64,000 bases of DNA from Bacillota bacterium (GCA_023459875.1 JAEWRY010000007.1:62001-126000), one strand, 5' to 3'. Shown: positions 42,643 to 52,297, counted from the first letter of the stretch. The notes: generated from the letters alone by a model not told the origin. Program-made: numbers and translations.

Positions 42643-43697
42643 GTGATTCCTTCAACACCGCTGTGAGCAAGGATTTAACCTTTTTACCCGGTGATTTTGA
42701 GCTCTTGGGCGGTGAGCCTGAGGCCCGCATCGACTCCGGCTTCTCCAGCGACAGCTACTGGAAGGACGTTTACCGCCGCTTTGTCTCCAACAAAGGGGCG
42801 GTGGTGGCGCTCTTTTTCATCGCCGTCATTGTTGTGCTCGCCATCGTCGGACCGGGCATGAGCGGGTACACCTACTCCCAGCAAAACCTGGCCCAGAAGA
42901 ATTTTGCTCCCCGGGTACCGGCTCTGGAAAACCTGGGCGTCTTTAACGGCAACGAGTCTCTGCACACCACCTCCGGCTATAAGATTGTGAACGGCTACGA
43001 GGAAAAGAACCTGCCGAACGTATACTTCTGGTTCGGCAGCGACACCCTGGGCCGCGACATCTGGACCCGCGTGTGGGCGGGAGCCCGGGTCTCCCTGGGC
43101 ATCGCGGTGGTGAGCGCCGTCATCAACATGACCCTGGGCATGTGCTACGGGCTGGTGAGCGGCTACTTCGGCGGTCTCACTGACAGCATCATGCAGCGCT
43201 TTGCCGAAATTAACAACGGCATCCCCCGGCTCGTCATCGTAACGCTGCTTCTGCTTGTGCTCAAGCCGGGTTTTGCCACCATCGTCCTGGCCCTCGTCAT
43301 CACCGAATGGATCAGCATGAGCCGCATCGCCCGGGCCGAGATGCTCAAACTCAAGGAGCAGGAATTCGTGCTGGCAAGCCGCACCCTGGGCGCGGGCAGC
43401 TTTGTCATCATCTTCAAAGAGGTTCTGCCCAACATCATCGGGCAGATCATCACCCAGCTTATGTTCAGTATCCCCACCGCCATCTTCACCGAGGCCTTTT
43501 TGAGCTTTGTGGGCTTGGGCATCCCGGTGCCCCAGTGCAGCCTCGGCTCCCTCATCAGCGACGCGTTTAACAGCTTCACGACGCACCCTTATCAGATCGT
43601 GCCGCCGCTCGTGGTTCTGGCGCTTTTGATGCTCTGTTTCAACGTGCTGGCGGACGGCCTGCGGGAAGCATTTGATCCCAAGCTCAAGGAAATGTGA
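42639..43697 (+). CDS. oppC: Peptide ABC transporter permease
   Basis: A 352-residue permease with the OppC N-terminal domain (SYWKDVYRRFVSNKGAVVAL at about 32) and six transmembrane helices. The EAA loop is LASRTLGAGSFVIIFKEVLP. A large extracellular loop (WFGSDTLGRDIWTRVWAGAR) is conserved in OppC/DppC. It starts within the oppB stop codon (ATGA). Confidence 0.93.
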   Translation: MSDSFNTAVSKDLTFLPGDFELLGGEPEARIDSGFSSDSYWKDVYRRFVSNKGAVVALFFIAVIVVLAIVGPGMSGYTYSQQNLAQKNFAPRVPALENLGVFNGNESLHTTSGYKIVNGYEEKNLPNVYFWFGSDTLGRDIWTRVWAGARVSLGIAVVSAVINMTLGMCYGLVSGYFGGLTDSIMQRFAEINNGIPRLVIVTLLLLVLKPGFATIVLALVITEWISMSRIARAEMLKLKEQEFVLASRTLGAGSFVIIFKEVLPNIIGQIITQLMFSIPTAIFTEAFLSFVGLGIPVPQCSLGSLISDAFNSFTTHPYQIVPPLVVLALLMLCFNVLADGLREAFDPKLKEM

Positions 43698-43707
43698 GGC
43701 GCCGCCG

Positions 43708-44793
43708 ATGGATAAGAAGAGAAGAGAAAAAGTAATGGAGATCCGCGGTCTCTCCATCACCTTCCGCACCATGGCGGGCCCCGTGCACGCCATCCGAGGG
43801 GTGGACATCGACCTCTACCGGGGAGAGACCGTGGCCATCGTAGGAGAATCCGGCAGCGGAAAATCCGTCACCATGAAGGCCGCCATGGGAATCCTCGCGA
43901 AAAACAGCACGGTGGACGCCGGCACCATCCGGTATACCTACCGGGAGGACGACGGCACCGACAAAACCGTGGACATTCTCAAGATGAAAAAACAGGAGCT
44001 GCGCCGCCATATCAACGGCAAACGCATCGCCATGATCTTTCAGGACCCCATGACGAGCCTGGACCCCACCATGCCCGTGGGCAAGCAGATCATCGAGGGC
44101 ATGCTCTGGCATCACCGGGCTGCCAAGGACGAGGCCTGGAAAAAAGCCGTGCAGCTGCTGGATGAGGTGGGAATCGAGGAACCGGAAAAGCGGATGAAGA
44201 ACTATCCCCACCAGCTTTCCGGCGGTATGCGCCAGCGGGTGGTCATCGCCATCGCCTTGGCCTGCGACCCCGACCTGCTCATCTGCGACGAGCCTACCAC
44301 CGCACTCGATGTGACCATCCAGGCCAAGATACTGGAGCTTATCCAGCGCGTCCAACGGGAGCGCGGCATCAGCGTCATCTACATTACCCACGATCTGGGC
44401 GTGGTGGCCAAGGTGGCCGACTATGTGGACGTGATGTACGCGGGCAAAATCGTGGAAAAGGGCACGGTGGAGGAGATTTTCTACGATCCCCGGCATCCCT
44501 ACACCTGGGGCTTACTCAGCGCTATGCCCGACCTGGACACCGCCGACGACCGGCTGTATACCATTCCCGGCTCGCCGCCGAACCTCCTCCATGAGACCCC
44601 AGGCGATGCCTTCGCCCCACGCAACCAGTACGCCCTGAAGATCGACAAAAGAGCCCAGCCGCCCATGTTCAAGGTGAGCGACACCCACTACGCCGCCACC
44701 TGGCTGCTGGATGAACGTGCCCCCAGGGTAGACATGCCCGCCGAGCTTTGCGAGCGCGTCGCCAGAATGATGAAAGGGGGGCGGCAGGAATGA
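43708..44793 (+). CDS. oppD: Peptide ABC transporter ATP-binding protein
   Basis: A 361-residue ATPase. Walker A is GESGSGKSV (about residue 47), signature LSGGMRQRV, Walker B LLICDEPTTALD, and the C-terminal oligo_HPY region is CxxR-lacking but recognisable (TIPGSPPNLLHETPGDAFAP). The start is ATG 43708 with GAGG nine bases upstream. It overlaps oppF by four bases. Domain order and length are normal. Confidence 0.93.
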   Translation: MDKKRREKVMEIRGLSITFRTMAGPVHAIRGVDIDLYRGETVAIVGESGSGKSVTMKAAMGILAKNSTVDAGTIRYTYREDDGTDKTVDILKMKKQELRRHINGKRIAMIFQDPMTSLDPTMPVGKQIIEGMLWHHRAAKDEAWKKAVQLLDEVGIEEPEKRMKNYPHQLSGGMRQRVVIAIALACDPDLLICDEPTTALDVTIQAKILELIQRVQRERGISVIYITHDLGVVAKVADYVDVMYAGKIVEKGTVEEIFYDPRHPYTWGLLSAMPDLDTADDRLYTIPGSPPNLLHETPGDAFAPRNQYALKIDKRAQPPMFKVSDTHYAATWLLDERAPRVDMPAELCERVARMMKGGRQE

Positions 44794-45719
44794 AAACCGG
44801 TGAACCAATTCTGAACGTACAGGGCCTCAAGCAGTATTTTTTCATGAGCGGCCGGTTCACCGTGCGTGCGGTGGACGGGGTTGACTTTGTGATCTATCCC
44901 GGTGAGACCTACGGGCTGGTGGGGGAATCGGGCAGCGGCAAAAGCACCATCGGCCGCAGCCTGATCAGGCTTTACGACCCCACCGCCGGCCGCATCGAGT
45001 TTAACGGCATGGATATTTCCGGAAAAATGAGCCGTGCCGATACCGAGCGCCTGCGTACCCAGATGCAGATGATCTTCCAGGACCCCATGGCCTGCCTGAA
45101 TCCCCGAAAAAAGGTGGGGGAGATCATCGCCCAGGGGCTGGACCTCCACCATCTGTGTAAAACCCGGGCCGAGCGGGATGAAAAGGTGAGGGAGATGCTT
45201 CGGAAGGTTGGCCTGGACCCCGAGCACACCGACCGCTACCCTCATCAGTTTTCCGGCGGGCAGCGCCAGCGGGTGGGGATCGCCCGGGCCCTCATCATGG
45301 ACCCCAAGCTGGTCATCGCCGACGAGTGCATCAGCGCGCTGGACGTGTCCATTCAGGCCCAGGTGGTGAATCTGATGAAGGACCTCCAGGACCAGACCGG
45401 CACCACCTATTTGTTCATCGCTCACGATTTGTCCATGGTCAAGTATATTTCCGACCGCATCGGCGTGATGCACCTGGGCCACCTGGTGGAGACCGGCACC
45501 ACCGAGGAAATTTTCGAAAACCCGGTGCATCCTTACACCCAAAGCCTCCTAAGCGCCATCCCGCGGCCCAATCCCCGTGTGGAAAAGAGCCGGGTGGCAC
45601 AGAGCTACGACTACAGGGTCCAGGGGGTGGACTACCACAAGGGCAAGCAGCACCACATGGGCGGAGAGCACTACGTGCTGGCGACCGACGAAGAACTCGC
45701 TAAATGGACCGCCCCGTAA
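44790..45719 (+). CDS. oppF: Peptide ABC transporter ATP-binding protein
   Basis: A 309-residue ATPase and the last gene of the operon. Walker A is GESGSGKST (about 46), signature FSGGQRQRV, and Walker B LVIADECISALD, where the usual DEP is DEC, a substitution also seen in other OppF proteins. The oligo_HPY C-terminus is short (IPRPNPRVEKSR). The start is ATG 44790, overlapping the oppD stop. A terminator follows. Confidence 0.93.
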   Translation: MKTGEPILNVQGLKQYFFMSGRFTVRAVDGVDFVIYPGETYGLVGESGSGKSTIGRSLIRLYDPTAGRIEFNGMDISGKMSRADTERLRTQMQMIFQDPMACLNPRKKVGEIIAQGLDLHHLCKTRAERDEKVREMLRKVGLDPEHTDRYPHQFSGGQRQRVGIARALIMDPKLVIADECISALDVSIQAQVVNLMKDLQDQTGTTYLFIAHDLSMVKYISDRIGVMHLGHLVETGTTEEIFENPVHPYTQSLLSAIPRPNPRVEKSRVAQSYDYRVQGVDYHKGKQHHMGGEHYVLATDEELAKWTAP

Positions 45720-45755
45720 AGCCGGCTTTCACTTCTGAATAGAAACCAACCGCGT

Positions 45756-45788
45756 TGGGTGTCTCATAAATTTGAGACACCCATTTTT
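45756..45788 (+). terminator. Terminator of the opp operon
   Basis: TGGGTGTCTCA pairs with TGAGACACCCA over a six-base loop and is followed by TTTTT. Confidence 0.92.
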
Positions 45789-45898
45789 GTTCTTTACCCG
45801 GAGGGCTGACAAAGCTTATAATTTTCGCAATAAAAGCAAAGATAATAGCGACAGCCGCTTGCATTCCCCCTCAATTGCGCCGCGATAAGGCAGGTTTC

Positions 45899-47374
45899 GT
45901 GAATTCAGTATTGAACGGCTTATTCGGCGGCCCCGCACAGAAAGGATTGAGTCGATTGCCCCACGGTATCAGCTCGGTTTTGATCCCCATAGCGGTCATT
46001 TTGCTTGCCGCTGCAACCAAGAAGATAATACCGTCACTCATTGCCGGCCTCCTGATGGGGGGCTTTCTCCTGGCGGGCGGAAATGTAATCAACGGTATGA
46101 CCCAGGTTTCAGACCACCTGATAAAATCCGCGGCTAACGAAGAGAGCATCTGTATCATCTTTTTTCTGTTTCTGTTCGGCTCATTTGCCGAGATCATGAA
46201 GGTTTCCGGCGGTATCAAGGGCTTTACGAAATTAACGCAGAGGTTCGTGAAAACGGAACGGGGAGCCCTGGGCGCGGTGTGGGCTGTGACACCCGTCACT
46301 TTCATTGATTGCTGCTTTCATGATATTTCCGCCGGAACGGTTGGAAAAGCGCTGATTGACAAAGTAAACGGGAACCGGAGGAAGCTTGCGTTTGTCCTTA
46401 ATGTGACCTCAAGCCTGCTCCTCACCCTCATTCCTTTCGGAACCACCTATGTTGGTTATATCATGGGACTCATTACGGCGGCGCTCGCCAAGACAAATAC
46501 GGTGCAGACGGCTTATGGGCTGTATCTGGAGAGTATTCCGTACAATTTTTTCTCGATTCTTATGATTCTCATCAGTATAGGGGTCACCTTGTTTAATCTT
46601 GGATTCAAAAAAGAGTTCAAAGCGGTGGAGGGTGATTCGCAATTTGAAACGGAACACTGGCAAAACGAAGCCCATGAACAATGTTCTTTTGAAGAAAATG
46701 CGCCTCCCCGCCCTCTGAATCTGATTCTGCCGCTTTCCCTTCTCATTTTGACCACCTTTTTCTTTCTTTGGCTGACCGGAAGAGGAAGCGGCGGTGACAT
46801 ATGGAATGCCTTCCTCCACGCCGATTTTGAGAAATCCATCTTCATCTCCAGTTTCCTGACGATCGCATTGACTTCGGTTTATTATCTCTCTCAGAAAATG
46901 CCTTTGCGGGAAATCGAAAGCCATTTTCTCTCGGGCGGAGCCGAAATGCTGCCCCCGATCGTGGTTCTGATTTTAAGCTGGGGACTATCCGCAATCATCG
47001 GAGATCTTGGCTTCGCATCGGTTATCACAGGCTTTGCAGCTCATGTGCCCAAATTTCTGATCCCAGCCTCCATCTATCTCACCTGCTGTTTTACCTCCTA
47101 CTTTATGGGTTCCGCCTGGGGCACCTGGGCGCTCATCATGCCTATGGCGATCTCTCTGGCGGTGTCGGCGGGACTGAACCTTCCCCTGATCGTCGGTGCG
47201 GTGCTTGGGGGAGGCGCCCTTGGAGACAACGCTTCTCCGCTGGGGGAAACCGCCATTCTGTCTTCCACAATCGCGGAACTCCCATTGATGGAGCATGTAA
47301 AATCTCAGCTTCCTTACAGCCTGGCAGGCGTGGCGGTCTCAGCGGCTCTGTATATCGCCGCCGCGTTCATCTGA
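45899..47374 (+). CDS. NhaC family Na+/H+ antiporter
   Basis: A 491-residue membrane protein with about 12 helices. The conserved AVWAVTPVTFIDCCFHDISA, SYFMGSAWGTWALIMPMAI and GGGALGDNASPLGETAILSS blocks identify the NhaC/ion-transporter superfamily member. I place the start at the GTG at 45899 with AAGGCAGG upstream; a TTG eight codons earlier is the alternative. It is a separate transcript from opp. It exchanges cations or possibly dicarboxylates/amino acids for protons or Na+. A terminator follows. It is only distantly similar to the NhaC gene at 61851. Confidence 0.85.
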   Translation: MNSVLNGLFGGPAQKGLSRLPHGISSVLIPIAVILLAAATKKIIPSLIAGLLMGGFLLAGGNVINGMTQVSDHLIKSAANEESICIIFFLFLFGSFAEIMKVSGGIKGFTKLTQRFVKTERGALGAVWAVTPVTFIDCCFHDISAGTVGKALIDKVNGNRRKLAFVLNVTSSLLLTLIPFGTTYVGYIMGLITAALAKTNTVQTAYGLYLESIPYNFFSILMILISIGVTLFNLGFKKEFKAVEGDSQFETEHWQNEAHEQCSFEENAPPRPLNLILPLSLLILTTFFFLWLTGRGSGGDIWNAFLHADFEKSIFISSFLTIALTSVYYLSQKMPLREIESHFLSGGAEMLPPIVVLILSWGLSAIIGDLGFASVITGFAAHVPKFLIPASIYLTCCFTSYFMGSAWGTWALIMPMAISLAVSAGLNLPLIVGAVLGGGALGDNASPLGETAILSSTIAELPLMEHVKSQLPYSLAGVAVSAALYIAAAFI

Positions 47375-47378
47375 AACC

Positions 47379-47410
47379 AAAGGCAGGCTCATTTTCATGA
47401 GCCTGCCTTT
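47379..47410 (+). terminator. Terminator after the first NhaC gene
   Basis: AAAGGCAGGCTCA pairs perfectly with TGAGCCTGCCTTT, four bases after the stop codon. Confidence 0.88.
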
Positions 47411-47481
47411 AAACATCGACGCAGAGAAGCACCACGGATTGTTCCGCAACAGGGACCGTTTCTTTCCATAGACTTGCGGTT

Positions 47482-48396
47482 TTACTTTGTTAAACTGATA
47501 TAAATTTTAGATAAATTATCCGCCATTCGGTCCATGTATGTCATATCATCCTCGGCGCTTTCAACCGTATAAATGGTTTCCACCTCCGCGCCGACTTCGT
47601 TTGCCAGCGTTTGAGAAACCTCAGGGCTTGCCATTTCCTCGGCGAAAATAGTTGTCACATTGCTTTCCTTGCAGTACTTAATAAGCTCGGTGAGCTGCTG
47701 CGCGCTGGGCTCGCCTTCCGCGAAAACATCCTCCACGCTGTTTTGATTCAAACCAAAGTCACGGCATAGATAGGCAAACGCCGCATGCCCGGTGACAAAG
47801 CTCTTTTTCTGAACCGATTCAAATTTTTTGTTGTATTCGTTAAACAGATTTTCCAGCTTTGAAACGAAATCGCTGCAGTTGGCTTCATAGTAATCCTTAT
47901 TGGATGGATCCGCCTTGACAAGCGCGTCTTTGATGTTTTTTGCTTCGGTTTCCGCCCCCTTCAGGCTCAGCCAAAGATGAGGATCATACTGCCCGTGCTC
48001 TTCCTCATTCGTGTTCGTAATAGGCTCTGCTCCGCTTGAAGCTTCCACAATGATTAAATTCTTGTTGCCCGCAGCCGAAACAGCGTCGTCCACCCAGGAT
48101 TCCATCCCAAATCCATGATAGACAAAGACCTGAGCCGCGCTCAGACCGACCAGATCCTGGGCCTTTGGCTCAAAATCATGGGGCTCAATGCCGTCCGGAA
48201 TGATGGTCGAAATCTCCACTTTGTCTCCGCCCACGGCTTGCGTAAATTCCTTTATCGCGTTAAAAGTCACGGATACCTTGACCTTGCCCGCGTCTGTCGT
48301 CTTTGCCTGGTTTTCGCCTTTTTGTGTGCTGCCGCACGCGGAAAAACTCAGCACAGAAACAAGACATAGTATCAAAGCACCCCATCTTTTGAACAT
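47482..48396 (-). CDS. znuA: Zinc ABC transporter substrate-binding lipoprotein
   Basis: A 304-residue ZnuA/AdcA-type metal-binding lipoprotein. The lipobox SFSAC puts the acylated Cys at 21. Metal ligands are visible in IEPHDFEPKAQD (His near 75), GHAAFAYLCRDFG and the late FAEEMASPE block; the His-rich loop is short (NTNEEEHGQYDPHLWLS). The start at 48396 has GGAGGG eight bases upstream. It is divergent from znuC, with a Zur-box-like palindrome between them. Confidence 0.92.
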   Translation of the reverse strand: MFKRWGALILCLVSVLSFSACGSTQKGENQAKTTDAGKVKVSVTFNAIKEFTQAVGGDKVEISTIIPDGIEPHDFEPKAQDLVGLSAAQVFVYHGFGMESWVDDAVSAAGNKNLIIVEASSGAEPITNTNEEEHGQYDPHLWLSLKGAETEAKNIKDALVKADPSNKDYYEANCSDFVSKLENLFNEYNKKFESVQKKSFVTGHAAFAYLCRDFGLNQNSVEDVFAEGEPSAQQLTELIKYCKESNVTTIFAEEMASPEVSQTLANEVGAEVETIYTVESAEDDMTYMDRMADNLSKIYISLTK

Positions 48397-48421
48397 TCTG
48401 CTTTCCCTCCAAAAATAGTTC

Positions 48422-48444
48422 TTGCAAATGGGAACCATTCGCAT
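48422..48444. promoter_or_regulatory. Zur-box-like palindrome between znuA and znuC
   Basis: TTGCAAATGG, three bases, CCATTCGCAT: an inverted repeat with eight of ten positions paired. It lies between divergent zinc-uptake genes, and a Fur-family gene ends the znuCB unit, so zinc-dependent repression is likely. Confidence 0.6.
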
Positions 48445-48539
48445 CTATAATAGATCATAGTCTCATCAGGAACTATTTGTCAAGAAAAAAGAAAAAATTT
48501 TCTGGACGGTTCCAAACAGGAGTCAGAAAAGGTGGTAAA

Positions 48540-49202
48540 ATGATCGAGGCAGTAAATTTGTCTTTTTCCTACACGGGTACACGGCCATATGTACTGGATG
48601 AAATATCTCTTGATATAAAAGACGGTGAATATGTGTCGGTAGTGGGCGAAAACGGCTGCGGGAAAAGTACGCTCATGAGGCTCATTCTTAAATTCCTGAA
48701 ACCGACACATGGAAGCATTCTGACACAGGCAAAGAGGATCGGATATGTACCTCAAAGAAATGATCTCAATAATTCCGGCTTCCCCATTACTGTTTATGAA
48801 ATGCTCAATTCCTACCGGAGGCTTTTAAAGATCAGCAGCAGAGACATCATCCGTGAAAACCTCGGACTGGTTGGTTTATCCGATTTTTCCGGCGCGCTCA
48901 TGGGTACTCTGTCCGGCGGGCAAAGCCAAAAAGCGCTGATCGCAAGGGCATTAATGGGCAGTCCGGACTTATTGATCCTGGATGAACCCTCGACCGGAGT
49001 GGACATTGACAGCCAAAAGGAAATCTACGGGCTTATTAAAAAGCTGAATGTGGAAAACGGCATTACCATCGTATCGGTGGAACACAATCTGGACGCCGCG
49101 GTTTCAAATTCCACGCTCATCTATCACCTGTCGGGCGGGCAGGGGCATTTCTGTACTCCCCAGAAATATGCCGCTGAAAATCTGTACCAAAGGAAGGTGT
49201 GA
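48540..49202 (+). CDS. znuC: Zinc ABC transporter ATP-binding protein
   Basis: A 220-residue ATPase of the AdcC/ZnuC type. Walker A is GENGCGKST (about 37), signature LSGGQSQKA, Walker B LLILDEPSTGVD. The start ATG at 48540 has AAGGTGG five bases upstream. The permease gene follows immediately. Confidence 0.93.
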   Translation: MIEAVNLSFSYTGTRPYVLDEISLDIKDGEYVSVVGENGCGKSTLMRLILKFLKPTHGSILTQAKRIGYVPQRNDLNNSGFPITVYEMLNSYRRLLKISSRDIIRENLGLVGLSDFSGALMGTLSGGQSQKALIARALMGSPDLLILDEPSTGVDIDSQKEIYGLIKKLNVENGITIVSVEHNLDAAVSNSTLIYHLSGGQGHFCTPQKYAAENLYQRKV

Positions 49203-49207
49203 TGACA

Positions 49208-50023
49208 ATGCTCAGCTACGGTTTTATGCAAAACGCGTTTTTCGTATCGATTTTCATTTCAATTTTATGTCCGTGCATCGGAGTTTTTCTGGTCCTCCGC
49301 CGCTATTCCATGATAGGCGATACGCTCTCCCATGCGTCTCTGGCCGGAATCACCATCGCGCTCATGTGCAATCAAAGCCCCGTACTCGGCGCATTCCTTT
49401 TCACGTCCGTCTGCGGCGCGCTGATTGAGTTTTTGCGCAGCTATTTTAAAAAATATACCGATCTGATTTTATCCATCGTGCTCTCTCTGAGCGTGGGCAC
49501 CGCCATTACGATCATCAGTTCGGGAAAACTCCACGCGAATGCGGATTCGTTTATGTTTGGCAGTATACTGACCGTAACACGGACAGACATGACTATGGTA
49601 CTCATTTTGAGCATCATTTCCGTCCTGACGCTGATCCTTCTGTATCACCAGATGATTTATATCGCCTATGACGAGGAAGCGGCGAAAATTGCAGGTGTAA
49701 AGGTTGGACTCATCAATTATATTTTTTCGATCCTAGTGGCCTCGGCCATCTCCGTGTCCATCAGAATCGTCGGGGTCCTGGTGCTGAGCTCCATGATAGC
49801 CCTTCCGGTTGCCACGGCACTGCAGTTGGAAAAGGGCTTTAAGCCGACGCTGATTTTTTCCATCGTGTTCAGCGTGATCGACATTATGTCCGGTCTTTTC
49901 ATTTCCTACTACCTCAATGTGGCCCCGGGCGGGTTTACGGCTCTTGTCTCCGTCGCCGTGCTGATCGTGGTTCTGGTACTGAAAAAAATGCATTTGGGCA
50001 TCAGAGCGTATAAAAACGCATGA
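49208..50023 (+). CDS. znuB: Zinc ABC transporter permease
   Basis: A 271-residue ABC-3 family permease with eight to nine helices. MLSYGFMQNAFFVSIFISIL at the start, DTLSHASLAGITIAL and the late RIVGVLVLSSMIALPVATAL block are diagnostic. AGGAAGG lies about 10 bases before ATG 49208; ATG 49202 would be too close. It completes the ABC importer with znuA and znuC. Confidence 0.92.
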   Translation: MLSYGFMQNAFFVSIFISILCPCIGVFLVLRRYSMIGDTLSHASLAGITIALMCNQSPVLGAFLFTSVCGALIEFLRSYFKKYTDLILSIVLSLSVGTAITIISSGKLHANADSFMFGSILTVTRTDMTMVLILSIISVLTLILLYHQMIYIAYDEEAAKIAGVKVGLINYIFSILVASAISVSIRIVGVLVLSSMIALPVATALQLEKGFKPTLIFSIVFSVIDIMSGLFISYYLNVAPGGFTALVSVAVLIVVLVLKKMHLGIRAYKNA

Positions 50024-50143
50024 TGGCCTCCCGGCGGCACACTGTACATTATATCAAGCGGGTAGTAAAATGGTAATGTTCCATCTGATTAAACCATTGT
50101 TGTCCACAGGGGAAAATAGAAACACTCATGCGAAGAGGTGAAT

Positions 50144-50563
50144 ATGTTGAAAGATGCTCAACCATCCTGGCCTGCCGGGATTAAAAAGACGAAACAGCGC
50201 GCAAGTGTTTTTTCGGTTTTGGAGCGTTCGGATTCCCCGCTGAGCGCTATGGAAATCTGCAAGCTAACCGAGCAGGAAGACTGCCCCGTGTGGCTTTCAA
50301 CCGTATATAGGATCATGGAACTCTTCGTAAAAGAAAACGTGGTTTTGAAAACCACCATTTCGGACAGCGAGCTGGCCCTTTATGAACTAAACAGAAATCA
50401 GCACAGGCATTATGCCATATGCTTAAACTGCCACAAGGTCGTGGAGATGGACAACTGTCCGATGGAAAAGTTTATACCCAAGCTTGCCGACAATGATTTT
50501 GAGGTCCTGGGGCATAAACTCGAAATGTACGGCTACTGTAAGGACTGCAAAGAAAAAAAGTGA
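50144..50563 (+). CDS. zur: Fur family regulator, probably zinc-responsive (Zur)
   Basis: A 139-residue Fur-fold repressor with an N-terminal winged helix (TKQRASVFSVLERSDSPLSA, STVYRIMELF) and the H-R-H-Y-x-I-C-L-N-C-H-K metal-binding hinge, plus a C-terminal CKDC pair that completes the structural zinc site. Location 120 bp after znuB and the Zur box upstream suggest zinc control of the divergent units. The start ATG 50144 has GAGG five bases away. Confidence 0.88.
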   Translation: MLKDAQPSWPAGIKKTKQRASVFSVLERSDSPLSAMEICKLTEQEDCPVWLSTVYRIMELFVKENVVLKTTISDSELALYELNRNQHRHYAICLNCHKVVEMDNCPMEKFIPKLADNDFEVLGHKLEMYGYCKDCKEKK

Positions 50564-51903
50564 TTGCTTTTCTCCGTCATATCCGTGAACATGATCCTTA
50601 TATTGAACACATTGTTCTTTATAGAATAGTCAATGGTAGCATGATGCTTCCGGACAAACGCGAAAATACTCTGGCCGCCTACGCCGTGGTCTTCCCTTTG
50701 CGAAACGGGGCGGCCGTCACCGTCAAATAGAGCGGCCCCGTCATATGAATTGGAGATATCCAGCACAAATTGTTATTTGTGCTGGATAAATTTTAGCTCG
50801 ATGAACCGTTCGGCGTCAGGCGGCAGCTTCATACAGGCGTTCTGCGCATTTTCCAGCGCGTTTGATAAGACGGCGCCGATATCCATATCATCCACAGGCA
50901 GATGATTAGATATCTGCACCAGCACCGAAAACCGGATTTTTTCTCTTTTCGCTATCGCCGCAAAGTAGGAAATAATCGCGTTGATAACGGCGTTGGCGCA
51001 AAAACTCTCCTGCTTTACCTGCGTCAAATTCTGGTCCAATTGGCTTATGTATTTCCGAGCCCCGGATAGTTCCTGATTATCGAGCAGCACAGATAAAGCG
51101 CTTAAATGGTGGCGTATATCGTGGCGCAGGATGCGCAGACTTTCCTCTTTCTCTTCCAGACTGAACAGGCGTTCTTTCAGTGCCCGGCTCTGAAAATTCA
51201 GGTCTGCCTTTTCCTCCCGGTCCTTTTCAGCCTGGTAGGTTGTTGTAATAATGATCAGGACCAGAGAAGCCGTATATAACACCATAACCAGCAAAGCGAT
51301 AAATAGGGGTATATCATGGGGATAGATATATCCTGCATAGGGAAGATATATTTTATTTCCGATATCGATGAGACGTGTTGGCGAGCAGTTGTACATCACC
51401 CACGCTGCAATGCATATAAACGGCAGAGTGCAATAGAGCGGCCATCGCTTTCCCTGGTATTTGGCCGCTTCAAAAAAGCGGCTTCGAAAAAGGTGTCGGC
51501 AGACAAAGAAGATACCCACCAGTATTGCTGTATGAAACAGAAACGTGATCGCTTCGGACTGCCACGGCACTAGATAAGCAAAAATATGGGATAGAAACGT
51601 TGCTATAGAGGCAATCACGCTCACGGTAAGGTAGACAAAAAGAAAGCTGCCGTCCCTGTACTTGGCGAGATACAGAAGAGATAGAAAATTTGGGATGAGA
51701 GTCGTAATCCATGACTTGGAATAGAGATTCGTGACACCCGAACCGTGCATATAGTTCCAGCCGTCCATAAAAACGGTGACGCATATGGCAAAACCGATTA
51801 TGAAGAGGCGCCGCCTTTTACCAAACCGGAATTCAATCAGCGATCCCATGATAGCATAGAGAAGCGGCAGGGTAAGGAGAGACTCGATCACGCACCAAAT
51901 CAT
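50533..51903 (-). pseudogene. GHKL (AgrC-type) sensor histidine kinase split by an in-frame stop
   Basis: The N-terminal part (376 residues from ATG 51903) has six to seven transmembrane helices, a dimerisation helix with RILRHDIRHHLSALSVLL and the N-box VLSNALENAQNAC. It ends at TAA 50773-50775. The same frame continues directly with the missing G-boxes: NSYDGAALFDGDGRP and GVGGQSIFAFVRK, to 50533. The stop lies in the loop of a perfect 11-bp palindrome (50760-50785). Unless the stop is read through, the kinase lacks part of its ATP site. The tail overlaps the zur gene's end by 31 bases. Confidence 0.82.
50760..50785. repeat. Palindrome at the internal stop of the histidine kinase
   Basis: CCAGCACAAAT, four-base loop, ATTTGTGCTGG. 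The interrupting TAA on the minus strand starts at the last stem base and continues into the loop. Confidence 0.8.
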
Positions 51904-52290
51904 CAAGTCTCTCCTTTCGCGTACCTAGTCAGCAGATAGTCCGAGTACTGCTGGCGCACCCTGGAGAACTGTTTATGCGGAATCGGGATCACGGCGCCGG
52001 TAGTCATGGAAAGCTGGAGCTTTCTCAGACAGTCCACAAAACTCAAATTGACAAGAAAGCCCCGGTATGGCGCGCAAAATGGAGGCGACTGAAGGGCTTC
52101 AGTCAGCTTCTCCAGCGACAAAGACGAATCCAGCGTGTCGATTGTACTGCCGTCGGAAAGATGAAAGGTGATCACATGCCGGAAAGACTCCGCTGCCGGA
52201 AAGACTCCGCATACTGCCCAGAGAACCGGTCCGTGCAGGGAAAAACAAGATGTTCGGGAAGCAGGCCGATGAGGAATGATTCAGATTGGA
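51903..52290 (-). pseudogene. Remnant of a LytTR-type response regulator
   Basis: The intact part (51903-52175, GTG start) is a LytTR DNA-binding domain, with CAPYRGFLVNLSFVDCLRKL as its core. Upstream a 17-bp unit is repeated in tandem (52177-52193, 52194-52210). Deleting one copy restores an open frame that continues QYAESFRHVITFHLSDG upstream to about 52290, where a different gene begins on the other strand. The REC domain is missing. It pairs with the damaged kinase directly downstream. Confidence 0.75.
52177..52210. repeat. 17-bp tandem duplication
   Basis: TGCCGGAAAGACTCCGC occurs twice without spacer. A 17-bp unit changes the reading frame of the response regulator. Confidence 0.9.
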
Positions 52291-52297
52291 GAGGACA

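Noticed and set aside
42684..43808. 374-codon open frame on the minus strand
   Set aside because: Antisense to oppC; no supporting signal.
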